Source of the DNA: Streptomyces triticirhizae
Lineage (GTDB): Bacteria; Actinomycetota; Actinomycetes; Streptomycetales; Streptomycetaceae
Direction of reading: 5' to 3'
NCBI RefSeq assembly: GCF_003696235.1
Contig: NZ_RFFJ01000001.1
Coordinates: 1-64,000 of the forward strand
Length of the DNA stretch: 64,000 nt
The position numbers and the translations under genes were made by a program. Each line of letters starts with the position of its first letter. Within the stretch, counting starts at the first letter, position 1. Of the stretch, positions 9,585-17,643 are shown piece by piece. Below the pieces are notes generated by a model that made no database searches, had not been told where the DNA came from, and worked only from the letters and a program-made list of their open reading frames with translations.

Positions 9585-10958
9585 GTGACCAGCACCCCTC
9601 GACGCACCGTACTGGCCGCCGCCGTGGCGGCCGTGGGCACCGCGACCGCGCTCTCCGCCGCCCCCACCGCCCTGGCCACGGGTACCGGCCGTTCCGCCGG
9701 CCCGGGCCGGCCGCGCGCCGACTCCACCATCGAGTACCACGCCTGGACCTCGGCGGCGGACTGGCGGGCCGGCACCGCCGACGGCGTCGCCGTCGTCGCC
9801 GGCGCCCGGCCGGGCGTCCGTATCGACGCGCCGGCCGGCACCGTCGACTACACCGACCCCCACCTGGGCACGACCGCCACCTACGAGTACGCCACCTGGG
9901 TCTCGCCGAGCCACGCGCCCGCCACGCCCGGCGGCGAGCTGATCGCCTCCTGGAACGCGGACACCCCGGCCGGCACCTTCGTGAGGATCGAGGTGCGGGC
10001 CGACTACTCCGACGGCACCCAGACCCCCTGGTACACGCTCGGCGTCTGGGCCTCCGGCGACGAGGACATCCACCGCACCTCCGTGGACGGCCAGGAGGAC
10101 GGCAGGTCCACCGTCTGGACCGACACGCTGGCCATCGACGACACCGAGACGGGGCCCCGCTTCGTCGCCTACCAGCTGCGGCTGACCCTGCACCGCGCCG
10201 CCGGCGGCGACGCCACCCCCACCGTGTGGCGGATCGGCGCGATGACCTCCGACGTTCCGGCCCGCTTCGAGGTCCCCGCCAGCAGCCCCGGGGTGGCCAG
10301 CGGGATCGAGCTGGACGTCCCGACGTACTCGCAGAACATCCACGTCGGCCGCTACCCCGAGTACGACAACGGCGGCGAGGCCTGGTGCAGCCCGACCTCC
10401 TCGCAGATGATCATCGAGTCCTGGGGGCGCGCCCCCACCCCCGAGGACCTGGCCTGGGTCAACCCCGACTACGACGACCCCCAGGTCTGCCACGCGGCCC
10501 GCTTCACCTTCGACTACCAGTACGACGGCTGCGGCAACTGGCCGTTCAACGCGGCCTACGCGGCGACCTACCCTGACCTGGAGGGGATCGTCACCCGGAT
10601 CGCCTCGCTGGACGAGGCCGAGGAACTCATCGCCGCCGGCATCCCGTTGATCACGTCCCAGTCCTTCTACGAGGCCGAACTCGACGGCGCCGGCTACGGC
10701 ACCTCCGGTCACCTGATGACCGTGGTCGGCTTCACCGAGGACGGCGACGTCATCGCCAACGACCCGGCCAGCAGCGACAACTCGACGGTCCGCCGCGTCT
10801 ACCGCAGGCGCCAGTTCGAGAACATCTGGCTGCGGACCCAGCGTTACGACGAGAACGGCCAGGTCAGAAGCGGTACAGGTGGCGTCTGCTACCTGTACTT
10901 CCCGGCGAACCCAGCACCACGTCAGCACCGCGTCCTCAGGCGACTGGGGCTCCGCTGA
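9585..10958 (+). CDS. secreted C39-family cysteine peptidase-like protein
   Basis: 457 aa. A Tat/Sec-like signal (TPRRTVLAAAVAAVG... ending ALATG, about residues 1-33) is followed by a beta-rich N-domain and a C39/papain-like C-domain. The probable catalytic Cys is in GGEAWCSPTSSQM (near residue 270) and His in GYGTSGHLMTVVGF (near residue 380), with Asp/Asn in ANDPAS. Such proteins are common secreted hypotheticals in Streptomyces. GTG start preceded by GGGAGA. The 3' end overlaps the convergent integrase gene by 23 bp. Confidence 0.82.
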   Translation: MTSTPRRTVLAAAVAAVGTATALSAAPTALATGTGRSAGPGRPRADSTIEYHAWTSAADWRAGTADGVAVVAGARPGVRIDAPAGTVDYTDPHLGTTATYEYATWVSPSHAPATPGGELIASWNADTPAGTFVRIEVRADYSDGTQTPWYTLGVWASGDEDIHRTSVDGQEDGRSTVWTDTLAIDDTETGPRFVAYQLRLTLHRAAGGDATPTVWRIGAMTSDVPARFEVPASSPGVASGIELDVPTYSQNIHVGRYPEYDNGGEAWCSPTSSQMIIESWGRAPTPEDLAWVNPDYDDPQVCHAARFTFDYQYDGCGNWPFNAAYAATYPDLEGIVTRIASLDEAEELIAAGIPLITSQSFYEAELDGAGYGTSGHLMTVVGFTEDGDVIANDPASSDNSTVRRVYRRRQFENIWLRTQRYDENGQVRSGTGGVCYLYFPANPAPRQHRVLRRLGLR

Positions 10959-12051
10959 GCGCGGGCCCCACGAAGGGGGCACAGAGGGCCTCCACCACCT
11001 CGCGGCACCGCTGGTGACCGTCCCGTGTCAGATGTCCGTAGCGGTCGACCGTGACCTTGATCGAGCGATGTCCCAACCAACGAGAAACCTCGTGGAGGGA
11101 GACATTCCTGGTCAGGGTCATGGTCGCCCACAGATGTCGCAGATCGTGTGGCGTGTAGTGGGGGAGGCCCAAGCGTTTGATGGCCCGGTTCCAGGACCGC
11201 CTCAGGAGATCCGGGTAGGGGATTGTTCCCTTTTCGGTGAGGATCGGAAAGCATTGAGCGAACGGCGCGATGGATTCCGGAAGAGGGACATCCCGCCATT
11301 CCCCCTCGCTACGGTGTTTGAGTGGCGCGTAGCGAACGACATAAATTCCGTCTCGGGCTTTGGTGCGTGTCACCTGACGCCTGAGGCGAACTGTGTTGCC
11401 GTGGAAATCTGTCTCGTGTAGTCCCAGCACCTCGCCTATGCGAAGTCCGCAACAGGCCATCAGCCATATCGCCGGTTCGAGTCGAGAGCCGATTGATTCG
11501 GCAATCGCTTGCACTTCCTCCATGGACGGCAGAGCGTGCTCGTCGATCGCCGTCACCGAGCGGCCCGGGAGTTCCGCGCCCCTCACGGGATTGAGTGGGA
11601 CGAGTTTGTGGCGGACGGCGTAGGTGAAGGCCGACGAGACCGCGATCCGCCGCGACTCGATCGTGTTGCGTGGCGCCCCGCCGCTGCTCCATGTCGCGAA
11701 GAGCCTCTCCACGTCCGTCATGCTGACCTGGCCCAACGTCCTTCGGCCGAGATGGGGGAGCACGTGGAGTCGCCAGATGCGCTCATAGCTCTCCCACGTG
11801 CCATCGGTCACGTGGTGAAGCGCGTCCAACCATTCGTCGACAAAGACGTGGAGCGGCTTGTTGCCCGCATGGGGATCGGCATAAGTGAAGGAGCGCTTGT
11901 CGTGCTCCACCTTGGTCGCGAAATCGGCGGCGTCTTTCCGGCGGGCGAACGACTTCTCGCGCTGGCGCGCACTTCGCCCTCCTGGCTCGCGGTAACGCAC
12001 GAGCCACCGCCTCCCCGGCGAGGAGGCGCCTTTGTCAATGATGGTTGCCAT
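10936..12051 (-). CDS. int: tyrosine recombinase / phage-type integrase
   Basis: 371 aa. The N-terminal SAM-like core-binding region (FVDEWLDALHHVTDGTWESY...) is about residues 55-150. The catalytic domain carries Arg in CCGLRIGEVLGL, the HDLRHLWAT box (His-x-x-Arg), LGHRSIKVTVDRYGHL with the third His and the nucleophilic Tyr. All catalytic residues are present, so it may be active. Start at ATG 12051 (MATIIDKG), though the frame stays open upstream. No excisionase follows, and replication or transfer genes of an AICE are missing. A tRNA-Leu 3' fragment lies about 330 bp upstream. Confidence 0.9.
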   Translation of the reverse strand: MATIIDKGASSPGRRWLVRYREPGGRSARQREKSFARRKDAADFATKVEHDKRSFTYADPHAGNKPLHVFVDEWLDALHHVTDGTWESYERIWRLHVLPHLGRRTLGQVSMTDVERLFATWSSGGAPRNTIESRRIAVSSAFTYAVRHKLVPLNPVRGAELPGRSVTAIDEHALPSMEEVQAIAESIGSRLEPAIWLMACCGLRIGEVLGLHETDFHGNTVRLRRQVTRTKARDGIYVVRYAPLKHRSEGEWRDVPLPESIAPFAQCFPILTEKGTIPYPDLLRRSWNRAIKRLGLPHYTPHDLRHLWATMTLTRNVSLHEVSRWLGHRSIKVTVDRYGHLTRDGHQRCREVVEALCAPFVGPALSGAPVA

Positions 12052-12381
12052 CCAGGATTCCGCCCACGTCTGACTACGTTCGTTCGACGGGTTTGTCGAG
12101 CGGGTCCTGTTGTAGCTCTGGTTCGCGGTGTGGCCAAGTCGCCGGAGATAGATGAGGGCACACGTTTTGCTCTCATGAGGTTGATTCACTGAGGTGCGGA
12201 AGGTCGACGGCAGGACGACACCGGAGGGGAAGTCCAGCCGTGACCTGGTGGGGGCCCATGTATGGGGGCGGCTGGTGCGGCAGCCGTGGAAGGCCTGGAC
12301 TTGTACCGCGCAGCACCCGATGCCGATACGAGGGAGGTAGGCATCACCTGGGCCCTCTCCGGCGAGCCCGGCGTGGTGAAT

Positions 12382-12403
12382 GTGTCCGAGGGGGACTTGA
12401 ACC
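12382..12403 (-). repeat. tRNA-Leu 3'-end fragment, probable attachment site remnant
   Basis: Read on the minus strand, the segment contains TTCAAGTCCCCCTCGGACAC, the T-loop, T-stem 3' strand and acceptor 3' strand of a Streptomyces-type tRNA-Leu. The 5' T-stem strand does not pair (TTCGG instead of GGGGG), and no D-arm, anticodon arm or 5' acceptor is found, so this is not a functional tRNA. Tyrosine integrases often use tRNA 3' ends as att sites, and this lies beside the integrase gene. The intact tRNA must be elsewhere. Confidence 0.65.
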
Positions 12404-12699
12404 GAAACCCCAACCGCTCGTTCTGTGCCATGACCTGCGTCTTTGCAGAGAAGAGGCAGAGCGGTCGTCCCGGCGGGGTGGTTCTCGGTGATCTCTCAGG
12501 GAGTTGCTGCTCCGGGTGTGAAGCTCGCCTGTCCGAGGTGGCTCCACGCAAGGAGCTTCCGGCGGCGTCCTCAGTGCTCTCGCCGGTTCGTGCCCCCGGC
12601 GGGGCACCTCGCCGATGGTCGTACGGCCGACCAGCGGGTTCTCGCGGGCCGGCTGGTGATCGAAGGGCGATTCGAGCCTGCGGTTGTACTCGGGAGGCG

Positions 12700-13500
12700 A
12701 TGATGGCGCCTCCCTCGTTGCCCAGCCAGGGGCCGGCAGCAGGCCATGTGGCGATCGAGCGTGCGGTCACCGGGATCATGGGCGCCGTGATCGGCCTGAC
12801 GTTTCTGTTCGGCTTCGGGAACGTGCTGGCACTGGGGCTGCGGCTGGGGGTGCCGGCGCATGTCGCCCCGTTGGTCGCACCGGCCGTGGACCTGTCGGTC
12901 CTCGGACTGCTGCTCGGGGTGCGCTACTTGGCGATGAACGGCGCGCCGAAGGAGCAGATCCGCCCCGCGCGGCGCCTGTTGGTGCTGGCCAGCGTGATGA
13001 CGTTGGCGCTGAACGTGGCGGAGCCGGTGCTGGCCGGCAACTACGGCAAGGCTGCCTTCGACGCCGTCGGTCAGCTGCTGCTGATGGGCTGGGCCGAGGT
13101 GGGACCTGGTCTGCTCCAGGCCATCGCCGCCACGGCAAGGGCGTCCGGGTCGGTGGCGTCCGTCGACCAGCCGAGCTTCGCCAGAAGCGAGAGAGAACCG
13201 GGTCCCTCGTCTGCAAGTAACCTGCCTCGGACGGCGAAGGCAACTGCGGTTCCCGAGAAGCGGCAGCTCCAGTCGATCGCGGCGCCTCGTGTTTCCGTGC
13301 GTGAGATGCCCCCAGCTGGAACAGGAAGTGCTGGAGCGGGCACGTGCGGAGGATGTTCAGCACAGGCGGGAGCAGCAACGGCCAATCTCGGCTGAGACCC
13401 TTCGTTCCCGACTCGGAGTTGGCGCACGGAGATCCCGGGCCCTGATGGCAGTGGTGCGTTCCGAGGCCCGTGAGCCCGAGAGTCTTCAGGCGTCATCGGT
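12700..13500 (+). pseudogene. frameshifted DUF2637 / Spd-like mobile-element protein
   Basis: An ATG at 12700 with GGAGG upstream opens a 231-codon frame (to 13395). It has four hydrophobic segments (VIGLTFLFGFGNVLALGL, APLVAPAVDLSVLGLLLGV, LLVLASVMTLALNVAEP, AVGQLLLMGWAEVGPGLL), the DUF2637 pattern of Streptomyces integrative elements and plasmids. Its usual C-terminal helix-turn-helix tail (EVLERARAEDVQHRREQQ, then RPISAETLRSRLGVG) is encoded in the +1 frame from about 13310. A frameshift near 13300-13320 therefore separates the membrane and DNA-binding parts. Either a decayed gene or a sequencing slip. The end is approximate. Confidence 0.7.
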
Positions 13501-13594
13501 CGGGAGTCTCGGCGGGACTGTTCCCGGCGACCTCGATGCTCCGCTATGGCGAGAGGGGCTCGCGCGCGGTGCGGCCCCGGCGTCCGGCGCTGGG

Positions 13595-14254
13595 TCAGAA
13601 GGAGTGCGAGGTGCCGGGAAGAAGTGCGCTGAGGAGGGCGCGCAGGGCGTGTCGGGACAGGTCGGAAGGTGGCGTCCCGTCGGCGACCTCGGTGCGGTAG
13701 CGCGCCAGCGCGGGGAACTGGGCGGCGGTGATCTCGGCTGTGAGGCGGTCGCGTTGGGAAGGGTGGCGCACCGGGTGGAGCGGGTGTTCCGCGAGGAGTT
13801 CGCCGATGATCAGGTACCAGCAGGAGCGGAAAGCGGACATGGCCTCGTCGGAGGGAAGCCCGGCCTCCAGGAAGTCCTCGACGCACGCGTTGGCGAAGAA
13901 GAAGGCGTTGCGCGCCACGAGTTCGCCCCTGATGAGGATGTGGAGCACCCAGATGTGCCGCGCCATGTAGTCGTGGGCCTCGGTGAAACGGGTCAGGAGC
14001 CGGTCGCCAGGCCTCTCGCCGGGCACGGACACCGGCAGTCCCTTCGCCACCTGTTCGAGGATCGCCACCAGGAGGTCCTCGCGTCCGTCGACATGGCGGT
14101 AGAGCGAGGTCGCGGCCGTGCCCAGCTCGGCGGCGACGGAGCGCATGGACAACGCGTCCAGTCCATCCCGTTCGATGACCCGCCGGCCGGCCGTGACGAC
14201 TGACGCGGTGGTCAGGCCCGGCCGTGGACGTCGCTGCTGTGCCATGCGGCTCAT
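13595..14254 (-). CDS. TetR-family transcriptional regulator
   Basis: 219 aa. N-terminal HTH: VVTAGRRVIERDGLDALSMRSVAAELGTAATSLYRHV with the typical TATSLYRHVDGREDL end, then a helical ligand domain resembling TetR_C/TipA-type repressors (LLTRFTEAHDYMARH...). It is divergent from the MFS exporter and about 100 bp away, the classic pair of a drug or siderophore efflux pump and its repressor. Start could be 14254 (MSRMAQQ) or 14245, and neither has a strong RBS. The ligand is unknown, possibly the metallophore. Confidence 0.88.
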   Translation of the reverse strand: MSRMAQQRRPRPGLTTASVVTAGRRVIERDGLDALSMRSVAAELGTAATSLYRHVDGREDLLVAILEQVAKGLPVSVPGERPGDRLLTRFTEAHDYMARHIWVLHILIRGELVARNAFFFANACVEDFLEAGLPSDEAMSAFRSCWYLIIGELLAEHPLHPVRHPSQRDRLTAEITAAQFPALARYRTEVADGTPPSDLSRHALRALLSALLPGTSHSF

Positions 14255-14297
14255 CGTCGCACGGTGCCCCGGGGGCCGGCGCCACTTGCCACCACGC

Positions 14298-14316
14298 TGA
14301 AGTTAGGCATACCTTA
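14298..14316 (+). promoter_or_regulatory. IdeR/DmdR-type iron box
   Basis: TGAAGTTAGGCATACCTTA matches 16 of 19 positions of the actinobacterial iron-box consensus (TWAGGTWAGSCTWACCTWA), by my alignment. It lies 36 bp upstream of the MFS start and 44 bp from the divergent TetR start, so an iron-loaded DtxR-family repressor probably controls the MFS-ABC-ABC operon. This is the only convincing iron box in the window. The neighbouring biosynthetic promoters carry Zur-like boxes. Confidence 0.75.
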
Positions 14317-14351
14317 CGCGAACACTGTACGCGTCGGCGGGGGAAGGTGGC

Positions 14352-15797
14352 ATGGCGGAGTCGAGAACGGGGTCCGACACGGGACGGGGAGGACCGGTGG
14401 CGCGGCCGGGACGGGTGCTGGCCACGGTCTGCCTGTGCCAGCTGATGGTGGTTCTGGACATCAGCGTGGTCAACGTGGCCCTGCCCGAGATCGGCCGGGA
14501 CCTGGGCTTCGCTCCCGGCGGGCTCTCGTGGGTGGTGAACGCCTACACGCTGGTCTTCGGCGGCCTGCTGCTTCTGGGCGGCCGCATCGCCGACCTCTTC
14601 GGTCACCGCAGGGCGACGATCGCCGGGCTCGCGCTCTTCGGCGTGGCCTCCCTGCTCGGGGGCCTGGCTCAGACGCCTGGGCAACTGGTCGCCGCTCGGG
14701 CCGGTCAGGGGCTCGCGGCGGCCGTGCTGGCTCCCATCAGCCTCACCGTGATCATGGTCACCTTCGAGGAGGGCGCCCCGCGACGCCGAGCACTGGGGAG
14801 CTGGACCATGGTCGCCATATCCGGCGGCGCTCTCGGGGTGCTGCTCGGCGGGGTGTTGACCGACCTGCTCGACTGGCGGTGGGTGATGTTCGTCAACGTC
14901 CCGCTGGTGGTGCTCGCTCTCCCGTTGGCTCTGTCCTCCGTGCGCACCGGCGGCGGCGGCAGCCGGCGGCTCGACATCGCTGGTGCGTCGCTGGGCACGG
15001 CGGCCATGACCGTGCTGGTCTTCGGGCTGCTGGAGACCGAGAAGCACCCGTGGGGTTCCCTTCGCACCCTCGCGACGCTGGGCGGCGCGGCCCTGCTGGC
15101 GGTGGCCTTCGTGCTGTGGGAGCGCCGCTCGGCCGCGCCCCTGGTCCGGTTGAGCGTGTTCGCGAGCCGCACCGTCTGGTTGGCCAACGTGCTGTCGCTC
15201 CTGGTCGGGGCGGCCACGGTGGCGGGGTTCTACTTCGCGTCGCTCTTCCTCCAGCATGTGCTGGACTACGACCCCCTGGCCGCGGGCGTGGCGTTCCTGC
15301 CCTTCTGCGGGGGTGCCGTTCTCGGCAGTTTCGCGGCCTCACGGCTCGTCGGACGCGTCGACGGGCGGCTGCTGATCGGCGGCGGCCTCGCCCTGGGCGG
15401 AGTCGGAATGCTGTGGTTCGGGACGCTGCGCCCTGACTCGACCTTCCTGGGCGGCTTTCTCGGTCCGTCGCTGGTTGCCAGCGTCGGCATCGGGCTGAGC
15501 GTGATGGCCAACACCGCCATGGGCACGTCCCGGGTCGCCAGCGACGAGGCGGGTCTGGTGAGCGGCCTGTTGAACGCCAGCAGGCAGTGCGGGGGCAGCG
15601 TCGGCCTGGCGGCACTCTCCACCGTGGCCGTGACCGTCACGGACAACGCCGCCACGGCTGACCCGGTCGCCGCCCTGGCCGACGGCTACGCGAGGGCCTT
15701 CTCCTGCGTCGGCGTCGGCGTTCTGGCCGCGTCCCTGCTGGCGGTGCTGCTCGTGCCTCGACTCCCCGCGCCGAGAAACCAGACCCAGAACGCCTGA
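14352..15797 (+). CDS. MFS efflux transporter, DHA2 (14-TMS) type
   Basis: 481 aa with about 14 hydrophobic helices. Family motifs: LDISVVNVALPEIGRDL in helix 1, motif A GGRIADLFGHRRA between helices 2 and 3, and motif C-like GGALGVLLGGVLTDLLDWRWVMFVNVPL. It is a proton-coupled exporter of the EmrB/QacA group. It sits behind the iron box and immediately before two siderophore-type ABC genes (58 bp gap), so it probably exports the cluster's metallophore. ATG 14352 with GGGAAGGTGG upstream. Confidence 0.9.
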   Translation: MAESRTGSDTGRGGPVARPGRVLATVCLCQLMVVLDISVVNVALPEIGRDLGFAPGGLSWVVNAYTLVFGGLLLLGGRIADLFGHRRATIAGLALFGVASLLGGLAQTPGQLVAARAGQGLAAAVLAPISLTVIMVTFEEGAPRRRALGSWTMVAISGGALGVLLGGVLTDLLDWRWVMFVNVPLVVLALPLALSSVRTGGGGSRRLDIAGASLGTAAMTVLVFGLLETEKHPWGSLRTLATLGGAALLAVAFVLWERRSAAPLVRLSVFASRTVWLANVLSLLVGAATVAGFYFASLFLQHVLDYDPLAAGVAFLPFCGGAVLGSFAASRLVGRVDGRLLIGGGLALGGVGMLWFGTLRPDSTFLGGFLGPSLVASVGIGLSVMANTAMGTSRVASDEAGLVSGLLNASRQCGGSVGLAALSTVAVTVTDNAATADPVAALADGYARAFSCVGVGVLAASLLAVLLVPRLPAPRNQTQNA

Positions 15798-15855
15798 TCC
15801 TCCACCGGCCACTGGCGGGAAGCACCGGCCCGCCCTTCCAGAAAGGTCACTCCCC

Positions 15856-17643
15856 ATGTCACCCCCCGACGCGACGGCCCGTCAGGAGCGCTCCGGCGCG
15901 ATCCCACAGGGCAAGGTCGCACTGGGCGACCTGTTGGCGCCCGTGCGCTCCCGTCTGCTGGTCGCCTGCCTGTTGGAGGCGGTCGGTGCCCTGGCCAAGG
16001 TGGTGCCGCTGATCGCGCTCGTGGAGCTGGCGCGCGAGTTGCTGCGCGACCCGGTGCGTGAGGACCGGGTGTGGGCCACGGTGGCCGTCGCCGCCGGGGC
16101 GCTGGTGCTGCGCCTGCTCGCCAGCGGCGCCGCGCTGACCATCACGCACCTGGCGGACACCACCTTCCAGCTCGACGTCCGGCGCCGCGCCGCGCGGCGG
16201 TTGGGCCGGGTGCCTCTCGGCTGGTTCACCGACCGGTCGTCGGGGCGGGTCAGGAAGGCGCTGACCGACGATGTCGCCGATCTCCACCACCTGGTGGGCC
16301 ACGCCTACCTCGAACTGACCACCGCCGTCGTGGCGCCCGCCGCCGCACTGGTCTACCTTCTCGTCTCCGACTGGAGGCTCACGCTGCTGACCCTGCTCCC
16401 CGTCCTGCTGGGAGCCGTCCAGTACGCGTTCCTGATGCGCGGCCAGGGAGAGCCGATGGAGCGCTACCAGCGCTCCATCGCCGATGTGAGCGCCGCCGCC
16501 GTCGAGTTCGTGGACGGCATCGCCGTCGTCAAGACCTTCGGGCAGACCGGGCAGGCGCACACGCGCTTCGTGCGGGCGACCGAGGCGTTCGTGGACGACT
16601 TCTGGGCCTGGGTGCGGGGGATGCTGCGCGGCTCGACCCTGGCCGAGATGGCGCTGGCACCGTTCACCACCCTGTTGGCCGCCCTGGTCGCGGGCGCCGC
16701 CTTCGTGCAGGCGGGCTGGGCGGAGCCGGCGGACACGCTGCCGTTCCTCGTGGTGGGGGTGGCCGTGGCCGGTCCCTTCCTCGAGCTGAACTACGCCTAT
16801 CAGCACCTGATCACCGCCCGGCACGCGGCGGGCGCCATCCAGCGGCTGCTCGGCACCGACACGCTCCCGCCGCCCTCCGACACACCCGCGGTACCCGTCG
16901 ATGCCCGGGTGCGCTTCTCCGGTGTGCGCTTCGGCTACTCCGACGGCGTCGAGGTGATTCGCGGGGTGGACCTGGAACTGCCGCCCGGCACGGTCACCGC
17001 GCTGGTGGGGCCCTCCGGCGCCGGAAAGAGCACGCTGGCCTCGCTGTTGGCGCGCTTCTGGGACCCCACCGAAGGGCGCATCACCCTCGGCGGCGCCGAC
17101 GTGCGGGAGATGGAGCAGCACACCCTGTACCGGCAGGTGGGGATGGTGCTCCAGGACATCCGGCTGGTGCGCGACTCGATCCGGGAGAACATCCGCATGG
17201 CCCGCCCTGACGCCTCGGAGGACGAGATCGTCGCGGCGGCCAAGGCGGCCAACATCCATGCGCGCGTCCTGGCCCTGCCGCGCGGCTATGACAGCGTCCA
17301 CGGCGAGGACGCACACCTCTCGGGAGGCGAGGCCCAGCGCGTCGCCATCGCGAGGGCACTGCTCGCCGACACCCCGGTGGTCGTCCTGGACGAGGCCACG
17401 GCCTACGCCGACCCGGACTCCGAGACCGCCATCCAGGACGCGCTGTCCCGACTGGCCGTCGGCCGCACCCTGCTGGTCGTCGCCCACCGACTGCGCACGG
17501 TCGTCGGAGTGGACCAGATCTGCGTGGTGAACGAGGGACGGATCGTGGAGCGCGGCGACCACCAGTCGCTGCTGGCCCGAGGGGGCCTCTACGCGGAGCT
17601 GTGGGGCGCCCAGGAGGCGCTCGCCGAAGGGCGGACATCGTGA
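15856..17643 (+). CDS. IrtA/YbtP-like ABC transporter (TMD-NBD fusion)
   Basis: 595 aa half-transporter. Six-helix exporter-fold TMD (residues ~20-320) followed by an NBD with Walker [10 protein letters not shown], signature LSGGEAQR and Walker B VVVLDEATAYADPDSE. The ATAYADP form is typical of the IrtAB/YbtPQ siderophore importers rather than of ordinary exporters. It would pair with the next gene as a heterodimer that imports or releases metal from the ferri/zinc-siderophore. AGAAAGG RBS before ATG. The stop overlaps the next start (GTGA). Analogous to the ABC pair in the coelibactin cluster. Confidence 0.88.
   Translation: MSPPDATARQERSGAIPQGKVALGDLLAPVRSRLLVACLLEAVGALAKVVPLIALVELARELLRDPVREDRVWATVAVAAGALVLRLLASGAALTITHLADTTFQLDVRRRAARRLGRVPLGWFTDRSSGRVRKALTDDVADLHHLVGHAYLELTTAVVAPAAALVYLLVSDWRLTLLTLLPVLLGAVQYAFLMRGQGEPMERYQRSIADVSAAAVEFVDGIAVVKTFGQTGQAHTRFVRATEAFVDDFWAWVRGMLRGSTLAEMALAPFTTLLAALVAGAAFVQAGWAEPADTLPFLVVGVAVAGPFLELNYAYQHLITARHAAGAIQRLLGTDTLPPPSDTPAVPVDARVRFSGVRFGYSDGVEVIRGVDLELPPGTVTALVGPSGAGKSTLASLLARFWDPTEGRITLGGADVREMEQHTLYRQVGMVLQDIRLVRDSIRENIRMARPDASEDEIVAAAKAANIHARVLALPRGYDSVHGEDAHLSGGEAQRVAIARALLADTPVVVLDEATAYADPDSETAIQDALSRLAVGRTLLVVAHRLRTVVGVDQICVVNEGRIVERGDHQSLLARGGLYAELWGAQEALAEGRTS

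Noticed and set aside
9480-10982. 500-codon open frame antisense to the secreted peptidase gene
   Set aside because: Composition is Gly/Val/Arg-rich with no domain, and the plus strand has a clear signal peptide and C39 motifs. It is a high-GC antisense shadow.
12382-12480. Possible complete tRNA gene
   Set aside because: Only the T-loop and acceptor 3' side match tRNA-Leu. The T-stem does not pair, and no anticodon or D arm can be drawn.
12262-12699. In-frame extension upstream of the DUF2637 gene
   Set aside because: It reads through the tRNA-Leu fragment and has no conserved sequence. The ATG at 12700 has GGAGG and starts the recognisable domain.
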